A stretch of DNA of 37,587 nt from Planctomycetota bacterium (GTDB lineage: Bacteria > Planctomycetota > UBA1135 > GCA-002686595): the NCBI GenBank assembly GCA_020638875.1, contig JACKHS010000029.1:1-37587 (forward strand). Reading direction: 5' to 3'. Made by a program: the position numbers and the translations under genes. The notes under the pieces are model-generated. The model was given only the letters and a program-made list of their open reading frames with translations. It ran no database searches and had not been told where the DNA came from. Every line of letters begins with the position of its first letter. Position 1 is the first letter of the stretch. Shown piece after piece: positions 9,305-17,321 of this stretch.

Positions 9305-11524
9305 ATGATCACCTTCCTCGCCTCCCTCGCCCTCGCGTTCCCCGCCCCCGCAGCGCCCCAGGGTCCCGACGCGTCTCGCGGCCAAGCCGGCGGTCAGGAA
9401 ACGCCCGTGCTCCAGGACCTCGTCGAGCAGGACGCCTGGCGGCTGCAGTTCCCCGAGGGCGAGGAGGGCATGACGCTCCAGCAGTTCGTCAAGATCTGCC
9501 AGCAGAACACCGGCATCAACTTCACCTTCACGAAGGACACCGAGCAGCTGCTCAACACGACGAAGGTGCAGATGTTCGGGCCCAAGGTGATCCCGAAGAA
9601 GGACTTCTACTCCTTCTTCCAGATCATCATGATCATCAACAAGTTCGTGTGCACGCGCATCGGGCCCGAGCACATGTCGGTGGTGGTCGTGTCGAGCATG
9701 GACTCGCAGGCGCGCACCAGCGTGCGCGCGGACGCCGTCTACATCACGCCGGAGGAGGTGCCCTCCTACGCCGACCAACCGGCGACGCTGGTCCAGACGG
9801 TGCTCAACCTGCCCAACCTGGACGTGCGCACGCTGGGCAACTCGCTGCGCCAGTTCATCGTCGACCCGAACACGCTGGTGATGATCCCGGTGCCCGAGTC
9901 GAACAGCTTGATCCTGGTCGGCTTCGGCTCGCACATCGCGGCGCTCGCGCACATGCTCGATCTGATGAACGAGGTGGCCGAGCCGGAGTCGCCGGTGCTG
10001 CCCGAGTTCGACGTCGTGCCGCTCGAGTACGCCGCGGCCGACGAGATCGCCGACACGCTCGAGGAGCTGCTCGAGGCCAGCCGCCGCGCCGCGCAGGCCG
10101 GCGCGCCGCAGCAGCCCGCGCAAGGCCCGACCGGTCGCCTGCAGACCGGCAGCACCGAGGCCAAGATCATGGTGCAGCCGCGCGCGAACGCGCTGCTCGT
10201 CATGGCGATGCCCGAGGACATGCCGCGCATCAAGGAGCTGGTCGCGCGCCTGGACGTCGACGTGATCGACCGCGAGCGCAACTACCACTTCATCAGCCTG
10301 GAGAACGCCGACGCCGAGGAGCTGGCGGACACGCTGACCGAGTTCCTGCAGGACGCCAGCCGCGTCGAGAACAACACGCCCGGCGGCGCCGCTGCGCGCC
10401 CGCAGGGCGCCGCGGGCTCGAACAGCAGCGAGATCGCGGTCGTGCCGGACTCGGCCACCAACTCGCTGCTCGTCGCGGCGCCGCGTTCGCGCTTCCAGGA
10501 GATCCAGGACATGATCACGCGCCTGGACCGTCGCCAGGACCAGGTGCTCATCGAGACGGCACTGATCGAGCTCTCGGGCCGCGACTTCCTCGACCTCGGC
10601 GTCGAGCTCGGCGGCGCGAACATCCCCGGCCAGGACGCCTACGGCGGCTTCGGGGTGAGCAGCTTCGACATGAGCGACTTCGTCGACAACAACAACGACG
10701 GCGTCCCGGACGTGCGCACGCCCAACCTGACGCGCGGCCTCACGGCCGGCATCATCGACGGCAGCAACTTCTCGCTGCCCGTGCTGGTCTCCGCGCTGCA
10801 GGAGCGCCGCAACACGAACGTGCTCAACATCCCGTCGGTGCTGGTCAACAACAACGGTTCGGCGCGCGTCACCACGCTCGACGAGCAACCGACCACCACG
10901 ATCACGACGAACGGTCAGGGCCAGACCCAGGAGAACTTCAACGGCTACGAGCCGGCCGGCATCACGCTGGAGATCTCCCCCACGATCAGCGCGTCCAACT
11001 ACCTGCGCCTGTCGGTGGCCCTCGAGGTCTCGACCTTCCAGGGCTCGTTCTCGGGCGCCATCCCGCCGCCGAAGATCACGCGCACGATCGACACGATCGT
11101 GAACGTCCCGGACGGCTACACGATGGTCATCGGCGGCATCATCGTCGACAACAAGACCAACGAGAAGGACCAGGTCCCCTTCCTGGGCGACATCCCCTTC
11201 CTCGGCGTGCTGTTCCGCCGCTCGCAGGACACGCAGGACCGCACGACGCTCTACTTCTTCGTGACGCCGCACATCATGCACGACCGCGAGTTCGCCGACC
11301 TGGCGGCCTACAGCTACCAGCGCAAGCTGGACGCGGCCGACACCATCGGCGCCAACCGCGTGCGGCTCATCGACCCGAAGTTCGGGCTCGACAACGAGGC
11401 GCTGGACCTGGGCGGTTTCGACCTGCCCATCTACCAGGCGCCGGTGCACGGTGAGGTCGACCAGGCCGAGCTGGGCCTCGAGTCGCAGGACGTCAACGAG
11501 ATGCTCGACAGCGACAAGCGCTGA
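9305..11524 (+). CDS. gspD: Type II secretion outer-membrane secretin GspD
   Basis: A 739-residue secretin, the multimeric outer-membrane gate of the type II secretion system. After a hydrophobic start (MITFLASLALAFPAPAAP) come periplasmic N-domain repeats, e.g. YHFISLENADAEELADTLTEFL and FDVVPLEYAAADEIADTLEELL. The secretin domain spans about residues 410-665: VLIETALIELSGRDF, NIPSVLVNNNGSARV, VPDGYTMVIGGII and VPFLGDIPFLGVLFR. The ATG at 9305 is preferred because a signal peptide follows at once, although the signal lacks a basic n-region. A GTG at 9119, 47 bases after the predicted transcript start, would add an Arg-rich stretch that could supply those charges. It is first in gspDEFGHIJ, 11 bases ahead of gspE. 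Lipoprotein pilotin and GspC genes were not seen. Confidence 0.93.
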   Translation: MITFLASLALAFPAPAAPQGPDASRGQAGGQETPVLQDLVEQDAWRLQFPEGEEGMTLQQFVKICQQNTGINFTFTKDTEQLLNTTKVQMFGPKVIPKKDFYSFFQIIMIINKFVCTRIGPEHMSVVVVSSMDSQARTSVRADAVYITPEEVPSYADQPATLVQTVLNLPNLDVRTLGNSLRQFIVDPNTLVMIPVPESNSLILVGFGSHIAALAHMLDLMNEVAEPESPVLPEFDVVPLEYAAADEIADTLEELLEASRRAAQAGAPQQPAQGPTGRLQTGSTEAKIMVQPRANALLVMAMPEDMPRIKELVARLDVDVIDRERNYHFISLENADAEELADTLTEFLQDASRVENNTPGGAAARPQGAAGSNSSEIAVVPDSATNSLLVAAPRSRFQEIQDMITRLDRRQDQVLIETALIELSGRDFLDLGVELGGANIPGQDAYGGFGVSSFDMSDFVDNNNDGVPDVRTPNLTRGLTAGIIDGSNFSLPVLVSALQERRNTNVLNIPSVLVNNNGSARVTTLDEQPTTTITTNGQGQTQENFNGYEPAGITLEISPTISASNYLRLSVALEVSTFQGSFSGAIPPPKITRTIDTIVNVPDGYTMVIGGIIVDNKTNEKDQVPFLGDIPFLGVLFRRSQDTQDRTTLYFFVTPHIMHDREFADLAAYSYQRKLDAADTIGANRVRLIDPKFGLDNEALDLGGFDLPIYQAPVHGEVDQAELGLESQDVNEMLDSDKR

Positions 11525-11535
11525 ACCCGAAGACC

Positions 11536-13242
11536 ATGGTCAACATCGGCGATCTCCTGATCGACGCCGGCCTGCGGCGTGAGCGGCTGGAGGAGTGCCG
11601 CGGCGTCGTCGCCAACACGGGCGAGACGCTCGACCGCGTGATCCTGCAGAAGGGCTACCTCGACGAGCCCGAGCTGCTGCAGGTCTACGCGCGCGCGCTG
11701 GGCATGGAGTACGTGCCCAAGCTCGAGGGCACGCAGGTGCCGCCGGACTTCGTCAACAACGTGCCGGTGCACTTCGCGCGCAACTACAACCTCGTCGCGC
11801 TCGGGGCCAACGAGCGCGGCGTGATGCGCGTGGCGACCTGCTCGCCGCTCGATCCGCACCCGATGGACGACCTCGGCTCGATGATCGGGGCCGAGCTCGA
11901 CCCGGTGCTCGCGCCGAAGATCGAGATCACGACGCTGATCGCCCGCGCCTACCGCCACAAGGCCGACGGCGTCGACGAGGCCATCGCGGACGTGGCCGAG
12001 GACGGGGACATCGCCGGCCTCGCGCACGAGCTCGACGACGTCGAGGACGTGCTCGACGTCTCGAACAAGGCGCCGATCATCAAGCTCGTCAACACGATCT
12101 TGTTCCAGGCGCTCAAGCTGCGCGCGTCCGACGTGCACTTCCAGGCCTTCCCGGACCGCCTGCAAGTCCGCTTCCGCATCGACGGCATCCTCTACGACAT
12201 GGACTCGGTGCCGCGCCGGATCCACGAGGCGATCGTCAGCCGCGTGAAGATCATGGGCAAGATGGACATCGCCGAGCGCCGTCTGCCGCAGGACGGCCGC
12301 GCGTCGCTGCGCATCGGCGACGGCGAGGTCGACGTCCGTATCAGCACCGTCCCCACCACCGTCGGCGAGCGCATCGTCATGCGTCTGCTCGACAAGACGG
12401 CCAAGATCTACACCGTCGGCGAGATCGGCCTGACGGCCGAGAACGAGGCCCTGCTGCGCGAGTTCCTCAACTACTCGCACGGCATCATCCTCGTCACCGG
12501 CCCCACGGGCTCGGGCAAGACGACCACGCTCTACGCCGGCCTGTCGGAGATCGACACCACCACCAAGAACGTGCTGACCATCGAGGACCCGGTCGAGTAC
12601 TCGATGCCCTCGATCAGCCAGGTGCAGGTGAACACCAAGAAGGGCCTCACCTTCGCCGCCGGTCTGCGCTCGTTCCTGCGTCAGGACCCCGACGTGATGA
12701 TGGTGGGCGAGATCCGCGACCTCGAGACGGCGGAGGTCGCCATCCGCGCGGCCCTCACGGGTCACCTGGTGTTCTCCACCGTCCACACGAACGACTCGGC
12801 CTCGACGATCACGCGGATGATCGACCAGGGCGTCGAGCCCTACCTCGTCTCGAGCTCGATCGTGCTCGTCATCGCGCAGCGCCTCGTGCGCACGCTCTGC
12901 AAGCACTGCCGCGAGGACCTCCCGATCGGCGAGGAGGAGGCCGCGAAGCTGCGCAAGGTCGGCATCGACCCGTCCGAGATGGGCGGCACCGCGGCGCACG
13001 CGCCGGGCTGCGAGGAGTGCTTCCAGTCGGGCTACTCCGGTCGGACGGCGATCTACGAGTTCATGCCGATCGACGAGACGCTGCGCACGGAGATCATGGA
13101 GGGCTACACCGCCAGCCAGCTCAAGCGCTCGGCCGTCTCGCGCGGCATGATCACGCTGCGCGAGGACGGCCGGAAGAAGATCAAGGAGGGCCTCACCACC
13201 GCGGACGAGGTCCTGCGCGTCACCCAGATGGACCTGGAGTAG
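11536..13242 (+). CDS. gspE: Type II secretion ATPase GspE
   Basis: A 568-residue hexameric ATPase that powers pseudopilus assembly at the inner membrane. The N-terminal MshEN-like domain (1-150) is followed by the PAS-like N2 region (RASDVHFQAFPDRLQVRFRI). The RecA-type core has Walker A GPTGSGKTTT (about 322-331), the Asp box, Walker B LRQDPDVMMVGEIRD and the His box TGHLVFSTVHTND. A zinc-binding tetracysteine element is present as CKHC (about 454-457) and CEEC (about 492-495), the arrangement expected in GspE/PilB proteins. It could be called PilB on sequence alone. The neighbouring secretin and GspG-type pseudopilins, and the absence of pilT or pilM-Q, favour type II secretion. Spacing to gspF is 13 bases. 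Confidence 0.94.
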   Translation: MVNIGDLLIDAGLRRERLEECRGVVANTGETLDRVILQKGYLDEPELLQVYARALGMEYVPKLEGTQVPPDFVNNVPVHFARNYNLVALGANERGVMRVATCSPLDPHPMDDLGSMIGAELDPVLAPKIEITTLIARAYRHKADGVDEAIADVAEDGDIAGLAHELDDVEDVLDVSNKAPIIKLVNTILFQALKLRASDVHFQAFPDRLQVRFRIDGILYDMDSVPRRIHEAIVSRVKIMGKMDIAERRLPQDGRASLRIGDGEVDVRISTVPTTVGERIVMRLLDKTAKIYTVGEIGLTAENEALLREFLNYSHGIILVTGPTGSGKTTTLYAGLSEIDTTTKNVLTIEDPVEYSMPSISQVQVNTKKGLTFAAGLRSFLRQDPDVMMVGEIRDLETAEVAIRAALTGHLVFSTVHTNDSASTITRMIDQGVEPYLVSSSIVLVIAQRLVRTLCKHCREDLPIGEEEAAKLRKVGIDPSEMGGTAAHAPGCEECFQSGYSGRTAIYEFMPIDETLRTEIMEGYTASQLKRSAVSRGMITLREDGRKKIKEGLTTADEVLRVTQMDLE

Positions 13243-13255
13243 GCGCCCGAGGCCC

Positions 13256-14521
13256 ATGCCCATCTTCCAGTACAAGGCCCTGGCCGCGGGCGGCGAGAAA
13301 CGCTCGGGCGTCATCGACGCCGACACGCCGCGCGACGCGCGCGCCATGCTGCGGCGCGAGGGGCTGCTCGTCAGCGAGATCAAGGAGTCCGCGGGCCGCA
13401 AGAGCCGCGGCAAGGGCGCCGCGGCGAGCGAGAAGCAGGGCCTGTTCGCGCGCATCCGCCGCAGTCGTCAGCGGCGCCTCTCCACGAGCGCGAAGGACCT
13501 CGACCTCGTCACGGGGGTCACGCGTCAGCTCGGCACCATGCTCGGCTCGGGCATCCCGATGACCGAGGCGCTGCGCGCGATGATCGATCAGGCCGAGGAC
13601 CGCCGCTCGGAGACGATCTTTCGCCAGATCCGTGAGCGCGTGAACCAGGGCGCCAGCTTCGCCGACGCGCTCGAGGACCACCCCAACCTCTTCAGCGCGC
13701 TCTACGTCAACATGGTGCGCGCCGGCGAGGCGACGGGCAACGTGGACGTCGTGCTCACGCGCCTCGCCGACTACCTGCAGGCGCAGCGCACGCTGCGCCG
13801 CAAGGTCGTCGGCGCGATGACCTACCCCGCCATGATGATCGGCCTGGGCCTGATCGTCGTGACGGCGCTGATGAGCTGGGTCGTGCCCAAGATCACCGAC
13901 ATGCTGCAGGACACGGGCCAGTCGCTGCCCATGCCGACGCAGATCCTCGTGGCGGTCTCGGGCGTCTTCAAGAACTACTGGTGGTTGATGTTCCTGGGCA
14001 TCGCCGCGATCTCGTTCGTGTTCGAGCGCGTTCACCAGCACTCCTACCGCGGCCGCCGCGTGCTCGACCGCTGGCTGCTGAAGATGCCGATCGTCGGCGA
14101 CGTGCTGCTCAAGCAGTCCGTGTCGCGCTTCACGCGCACGCTGGCGACGCTGCTCTCCTCGGGCGTGCCGGCGGTGCAGAGCCTCGAGATCACGCGCGAC
14201 GTGGTCCAGAACAAGATCATCTCCGACGCCACCGAGCACGTCCGCTCGCGGATCGTCGAGGGCACCGACATCGCCACGCCGCTCAAGCAGACGGGGGTCT
14301 TCCCCTCCGTGGTCGGCTACATGGTCTCGGTCGGCGAGCAATCCGGCGAGCTCGAGCAGATGCTCGACCGCATCGCCGATGCCTACGACGAGGAGATCGA
14401 GATCGCCACGGACCGCATGACGTCGGTGCTCGAGCCCATCCTGATCATCTGCCTCGCGGTGGTGGTGGGCTACATCGTGGTCTCGATCGTGCTGCCGATC
14501 CTCCAGGTCGGGCAGTTCTAG
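13256..14521 (+). CDS. gspF: Type II secretion inner-membrane platform protein GspF
   Basis: A 421-residue GspF/PilC-family protein. It begins with the typical PIFQYKALAAGGEKRSGVIDA segment. Two related cytoplasmic domains follow, GVTRQLGTMLGSGIPMTEAL (about 83-102) and RTLATLLSSGVPAVQSLEI (about 296-314), each ahead of a hydrophobic helix. Membrane segments are YPAMMIGLGLIVVTALMSW (about 191), WWLMFLGIAAISFVF (about 242) and a C-terminal IICLAVVVGYIVVSIVLPIL. The protein forms the platform on which GspE acts to extrude the pseudopilus. The ATG is preceded by GAGG. A 257-base gap with hairpins separates it from the pseudopilin genes, so expression of the two halves of the locus may be adjusted separately. 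Confidence 0.94.
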   Translation: MPIFQYKALAAGGEKRSGVIDADTPRDARAMLRREGLLVSEIKESAGRKSRGKGAAASEKQGLFARIRRSRQRRLSTSAKDLDLVTGVTRQLGTMLGSGIPMTEALRAMIDQAEDRRSETIFRQIRERVNQGASFADALEDHPNLFSALYVNMVRAGEATGNVDVVLTRLADYLQAQRTLRRKVVGAMTYPAMMIGLGLIVVTALMSWVVPKITDMLQDTGQSLPMPTQILVAVSGVFKNYWWLMFLGIAAISFVFERVHQHSYRGRRVLDRWLLKMPIVGDVLLKQSVSRFTRTLATLLSSGVPAVQSLEITRDVVQNKIISDATEHVRSRIVEGTDIATPLKQTGVFPSVVGYMVSVGEQSGELEQMLDRIADAYDEEIEIATDRMTSVLEPILIICLAVVVGYIVVSIVLPILQVGQF

Positions 14522-14698
14522 GCCCGGAGATCCGGCGTCCGCCGCGGCGCCTGGCGGCCGTCCCCGCGGGCGGCGGCCGGGCCCGTGCGCACTCGGGCGC
14601 TGCGCCCCGCCCGGCTCGCGGGCTGCTGCGCCCCACCGCGGCGCACGGCCCCGCCGAGCCGCTCCCCAGGAACGCGAACCTGTAGGGAAGATCCCCCC

Positions 14699-14719
14699 GG
14701 TGCTATCGTAGGTAGCGCC
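14699..14719 (+). other. Hairpin in the gspF-gspG intergenic gap
   Basis: GGTGCTA and TAGCGCC form a seven-base-pair stem (one G-T pair) with a seven-base loop, just after a smaller GGG-AAGAT-CCC hairpin. The gap from 14522 to 14778 has no gene and no convincing -35/-10 pair; TATCGT at 14704-14709 is only a weak -10 look-alike. Roles that fit include partial termination after gspF or protection of a processed gspG transcript, since major pseudopilin is needed in excess. That is inference from position. Confidence 0.3.
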
Positions 14720-14778
14720 GTCGGGCCTCCGCGCTCGCGCCCTCCCCCCTGGACACCGATTCGAAGTACGCTTCCGGC

Positions 14779-15234
14779 ATGAACACCCGCCTCCTCTCCC
14801 GCCCCCGCCGCCAGGCGCGCGGTGGCTTCTCCCTGGCCGAGCTCATGGTCGTGATCGTGATCATCGGCCTGCTCGCGACCCTCGTCGTCCCCAACGTCGT
14901 CCAGCGCCTCAAGACGGCCTTCATGGGCAAGGCGAAGGCCGACATCACCGCCCTGGCCTCGGCCCTCGACGACTACGCCACCCAGAACGGCGGCCGCTAC
15001 CCCGACAGCCTGGACGTGCTCGTCACGCCCGACGAGAACGGCTACACGTTCCTCAAGCAGAAGTCGGTGCCCGTCGACCCGTGGGGCAACGAGTACGGCT
15101 ACGAGCCGCCCATCCCCGGCAGCGGTCAGCCCGAGCCGCGCGTCTACACGCTGGGCTCCGACGGACAGCCCGGCGGCGACGGCGACGCCGCGGACGTCGA
15201 CAACTTCACCATCCAAGGCGGCCGCGAGCGCTGA
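14779..15234 (+). CDS. gspG: Type II secretion major pseudopilin GspG
   Basis: A 151-residue pseudopilin. A basic leader (MNTRLLSRPRRQARGG) precedes the prepilin-peptidase site G-FSLAELMVVIVIIGLLA, with the required Glu at mature position 5, and the hydrophobic assembly helix follows. The C-terminal part has the GspG hallmark PVDPWGNEYGYEPP and a late Asp/Gly-rich segment, LGSDGQPGGDGDAADVDNF, which in characterised GspG proteins binds the stabilising calcium. Length matches the family. The product polymerises into the pseudopilus that pushes substrates through GspD. No prepilin peptidase gene (gspO/pilD) is in the window, so processing depends on one elsewhere. Confidence 0.94.
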   Translation: MNTRLLSRPRRQARGGFSLAELMVVIVIIGLLATLVVPNVVQRLKTAFMGKAKADITALASALDDYATQNGGRYPDSLDVLVTPDENGYTFLKQKSVPVDPWGNEYGYEPPIPGSGQPEPRVYTLGSDGQPGGDGDAADVDNFTIQGGRER

Positions 15235-15239
15235 GCCCG

Positions 15240-15800
15240 ATGCCCCGGAGAGCCCCTGTCGCGCGCCCCGCCGCCGGGGGCTTCTCGCTCATCGAGCTCC
15301 TGGCCGTGATCACCATCCTGGGGCTGATGGCCGGCATCGTGTCGGTGAGCTGGGCGGCGCGGCTCCCGCAGGCCGAGCTCAACTCGACCGTGCACGACAT
15401 CGCCGCGGCGGTCAGCGGCGCGCGCTCGGACGCCATCGCGCGCAACGGCGAGTTCCGCATCTACTACGACCTCGACCACGAGAGCTACAAGGTCGTCTCG
15501 CCCTACCGCCTGGGCGGCGGCCTCGCGCAGACCGAGGCCGAGCGCGTCGTGGTCAAGCGCGTCACGCTCCCGGAGTCGATCGACCTGCGCCGCGTCACCA
15601 TCGACGGCGTGCGCTACGAGGAGGGCGTGGTGTTCGTCACGTTCGATCCGCTCGGGTCGGCGACCGGGCACACGCTCCAGCTCGTGCAGCACCCCTCCGA
15701 GATGCCCATGACCATCGAGGTGCTGCCGCTCACCGGGCTGATCCGCTTCCACTACGACGAGTTCGAGCGCCCCGTCGTCAGCGAGGAGGACTTCGATTGA
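15240..15800 (+). CDS. gspH: Type II secretion minor pseudopilin GspH
   Basis: A 186-residue pseudopilin with leader MPRRAPVARPAAGG, cleavage site G-FSLIELLAVITILGLMAGI (Glu at mature position 5) and the early helix AELNSTVHDIAAAVSGARSDAIARNGEFRI, a pattern typical of GspH/FimT proteins. The remainder is beta-rich and not strongly conserved. The start is the ATG at 15240, five bases after the gspG stop. Its TGA overlaps the TTG start of the next pseudopilin gene. The H assignment rests on the GspH/FimT-like helix, the gene order and the size. Confidence 0.85.
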   Translation: MPRRAPVARPAAGGFSLIELLAVITILGLMAGIVSVSWAARLPQAELNSTVHDIAAAVSGARSDAIARNGEFRIYYDLDHESYKVVSPYRLGGGLAQTEAERVVVKRVTLPESIDLRRVTIDGVRYEEGVVFVTFDPLGSATGHTLQLVQHPSEMPMTIEVLPLTGLIRFHYDEFERPVVSEEDFD

Positions 15801-16366
15801 GCGCGCTGCGCCCGCTCCCGCGTCGGCGCGGCGGCTTCACGCTCGTGGAGATCGCCGTCACGCTGCTGATCATCAGCATCGGCCTGACGCTGTGCGTCGA
15901 GTCGCTCTTCACGGCGAAGCACCAGGCCGCGCACACGCGCAACCTCAAGCTGGCGCGCGAGCTCGGCACGATGACGCTGGGCCAGATCGAGTCGGGCATG
16001 TACCAGGAGGAGCTGCAGAGCGGCTGGAGCGGCAGCTACGCCCAGGAGGGCTACCCGGACTTCTACTTCGACGTCCTGCTCGGTGACGACATGTTCGAGG
16101 AGCAGGAGGTCGACGTGTACGACGACTCCGGCTTCCACGACACCTTCGCCGACCGCCGCGAGCGGCAGGAGGAGGCCCGGCGCGAGGCCGACGAGGACGA
16201 GGAGGAGGTCGAGGAGCCGTTCGAGCGCGTGAAGCTGCGCGTGACGTTCCCCAAGACCAAGCAGTTCAAGAACCAGCTCGTGCTGGAGTCCTGGATGCCG
16301 TGGGAGCAGGTCTACGGCCCGGACGAGGACGAGTCGGGCAGCACCCCCTCGGGCAGCGCCCGCTGA
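15797..16366 (+). CDS. gspI: Type II secretion minor pseudopilin, GspI-like
   Basis: A 189-residue pseudopilin with leader MSALRPLPRRRGG and processing site G-FTLVEIAVTLLIISIGLTL, with Glu at mature position 5. The segment LKLARELGTMTLGQIESGMYQ resembles the helix of GspI proteins. The start is TTG, sharing TTGA with the gspH stop, so it should be translated by re-initiation. An unusual run of acidic residues (about 125-140, including DEDEEEVEE) precedes the conserved-looking FERVKLRVTFP strand; GspI proteins are usually about 120-130 residues, so this one is enlarged. The I assignment is by order and features and is less certain than G. Confidence 0.75.
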   Translation: MSALRPLPRRRGGFTLVEIAVTLLIISIGLTLCVESLFTAKHQAAHTRNLKLARELGTMTLGQIESGMYQEELQSGWSGSYAQEGYPDFYFDVLLGDDMFEEQEVDVYDDSGFHDTFADRRERQEEARREADEDEEEVEEPFERVKLRVTFPKTKQFKNQLVLESWMPWEQVYGPDEDESGSTPSGSAR

Positions 16367-16383
16367 CGCGTGGAGGCGAAGAC

Positions 16384-17274
16384 ATGATGCGCAGGAACCC
16401 CGCGCCGGCTCGCGCCGGCTTCACGCTGGCCGAAGTCCTCGTCGCCATCCTCATCATGGGCGGCATCCTGGTCTCGGTGACGCAGATCCTGAACGTGGCG
16501 CGCCTCAGCCGCGACAACATCCACAACATCCAGGAGACCCAGCTCGCTGGTCCCGCGATCATGGACATGATCGAGCGCGACATCCGCGGGATCGTGATCT
16601 ACAACCGCACGAAGCAGGACCACTTCCGCGTGCAGAACCGCGTGCTGCGCGGCGTCGACGCGGACTCCCTCGACTTCGTCACGACCACGGACAACCTCGT
16701 CCTGCACGTCGACGGGGATCGCTTCCTGCGTTCGAGCGTGAACGAGGTCGGCTACCGCCTGCGCCCCAACCCCGACACCGACGACTTCCTCGAGCTCTAT
16801 CGGCGCGAGGACATGGGCATCGACGACAAGCCCTTCGAGGGCGGAGAGTTCACCTTCCTCCACGACCGGGTGAAGAACTTCGACATCCAGGTCTTCGAGG
16901 AGGACGGCCCCGACGCCGACCCGTTCGAGGAGTGGGGCGGCGCCGAGGACGAGGAGCACGTCGGCCTGCCCGCGCGCATCGAGATCTCGCTCACGCTCGA
17001 GCTGCAACACCGCATCGAGCGCGAGGCGCTGCGCCCGAACTTCCTGACGGAGATGACCTACCGGCGCATCATCCGCCTGCCCGAAGCGCTGCGCATCGCC
17101 GAGGAGCTGATCCCCGTGCCGACGATCCCTTCAGGCCCGAGCGGCAGCGCCAGCGCCAACGGCGGCGCCAGCGGCACGGACGCCGACGACAAGGGCACGA
17201 AGCCCGGGATCCAGGACGCCGGCGGCAGCACGCGCGGACCGCGCGGCGGCTCCGAGCGCCCGAGCGTGCGCTGA
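16384..17274 (+). CDS. gspJ: Type II secretion minor pseudopilin, GspJ-like
   Basis: A 296-residue pseudopilin-type protein. A short leader (MMRRNPAPARAG) ends at G-FTLAEVLVAILIMGGILVSV, with Glu at mature position 5. The following region (QLAGPAIMDMIERDIRGI, then LDFVTTTDN and GYRL) matches the general plan of GspJ. The last 50 residues are a low-complexity Gly/Ser/Asp tail. GGAGG lies seven bases before the ATG, the clearest ribosome binding site in the operon. It is the last gene of the locus and is convergent with serS. GspI-GspJ-GspK form the pseudopilus tip in studied systems, but no gspK follows here. Confidence 0.78.
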   Translation: MMRRNPAPARAGFTLAEVLVAILIMGGILVSVTQILNVARLSRDNIHNIQETQLAGPAIMDMIERDIRGIVIYNRTKQDHFRVQNRVLRGVDADSLDFVTTTDNLVLHVDGDRFLRSSVNEVGYRLRPNPDTDDFLELYRREDMGIDDKPFEGGEFTFLHDRVKNFDIQVFEEDGPDADPFEEWGGAEDEEHVGLPARIEISLTLELQHRIEREALRPNFLTEMTYRRIIRLPEALRIAEELIPVPTIPSGPSGSASANGGASGTDADDKGTKPGIQDAGGSTRGPRGGSERPSVR

Positions 17275-17321
17275 GCGGGCGACCGCCGCAGCGGCATCCG
17301 AAGCTCGACTCGGACGGGCTG

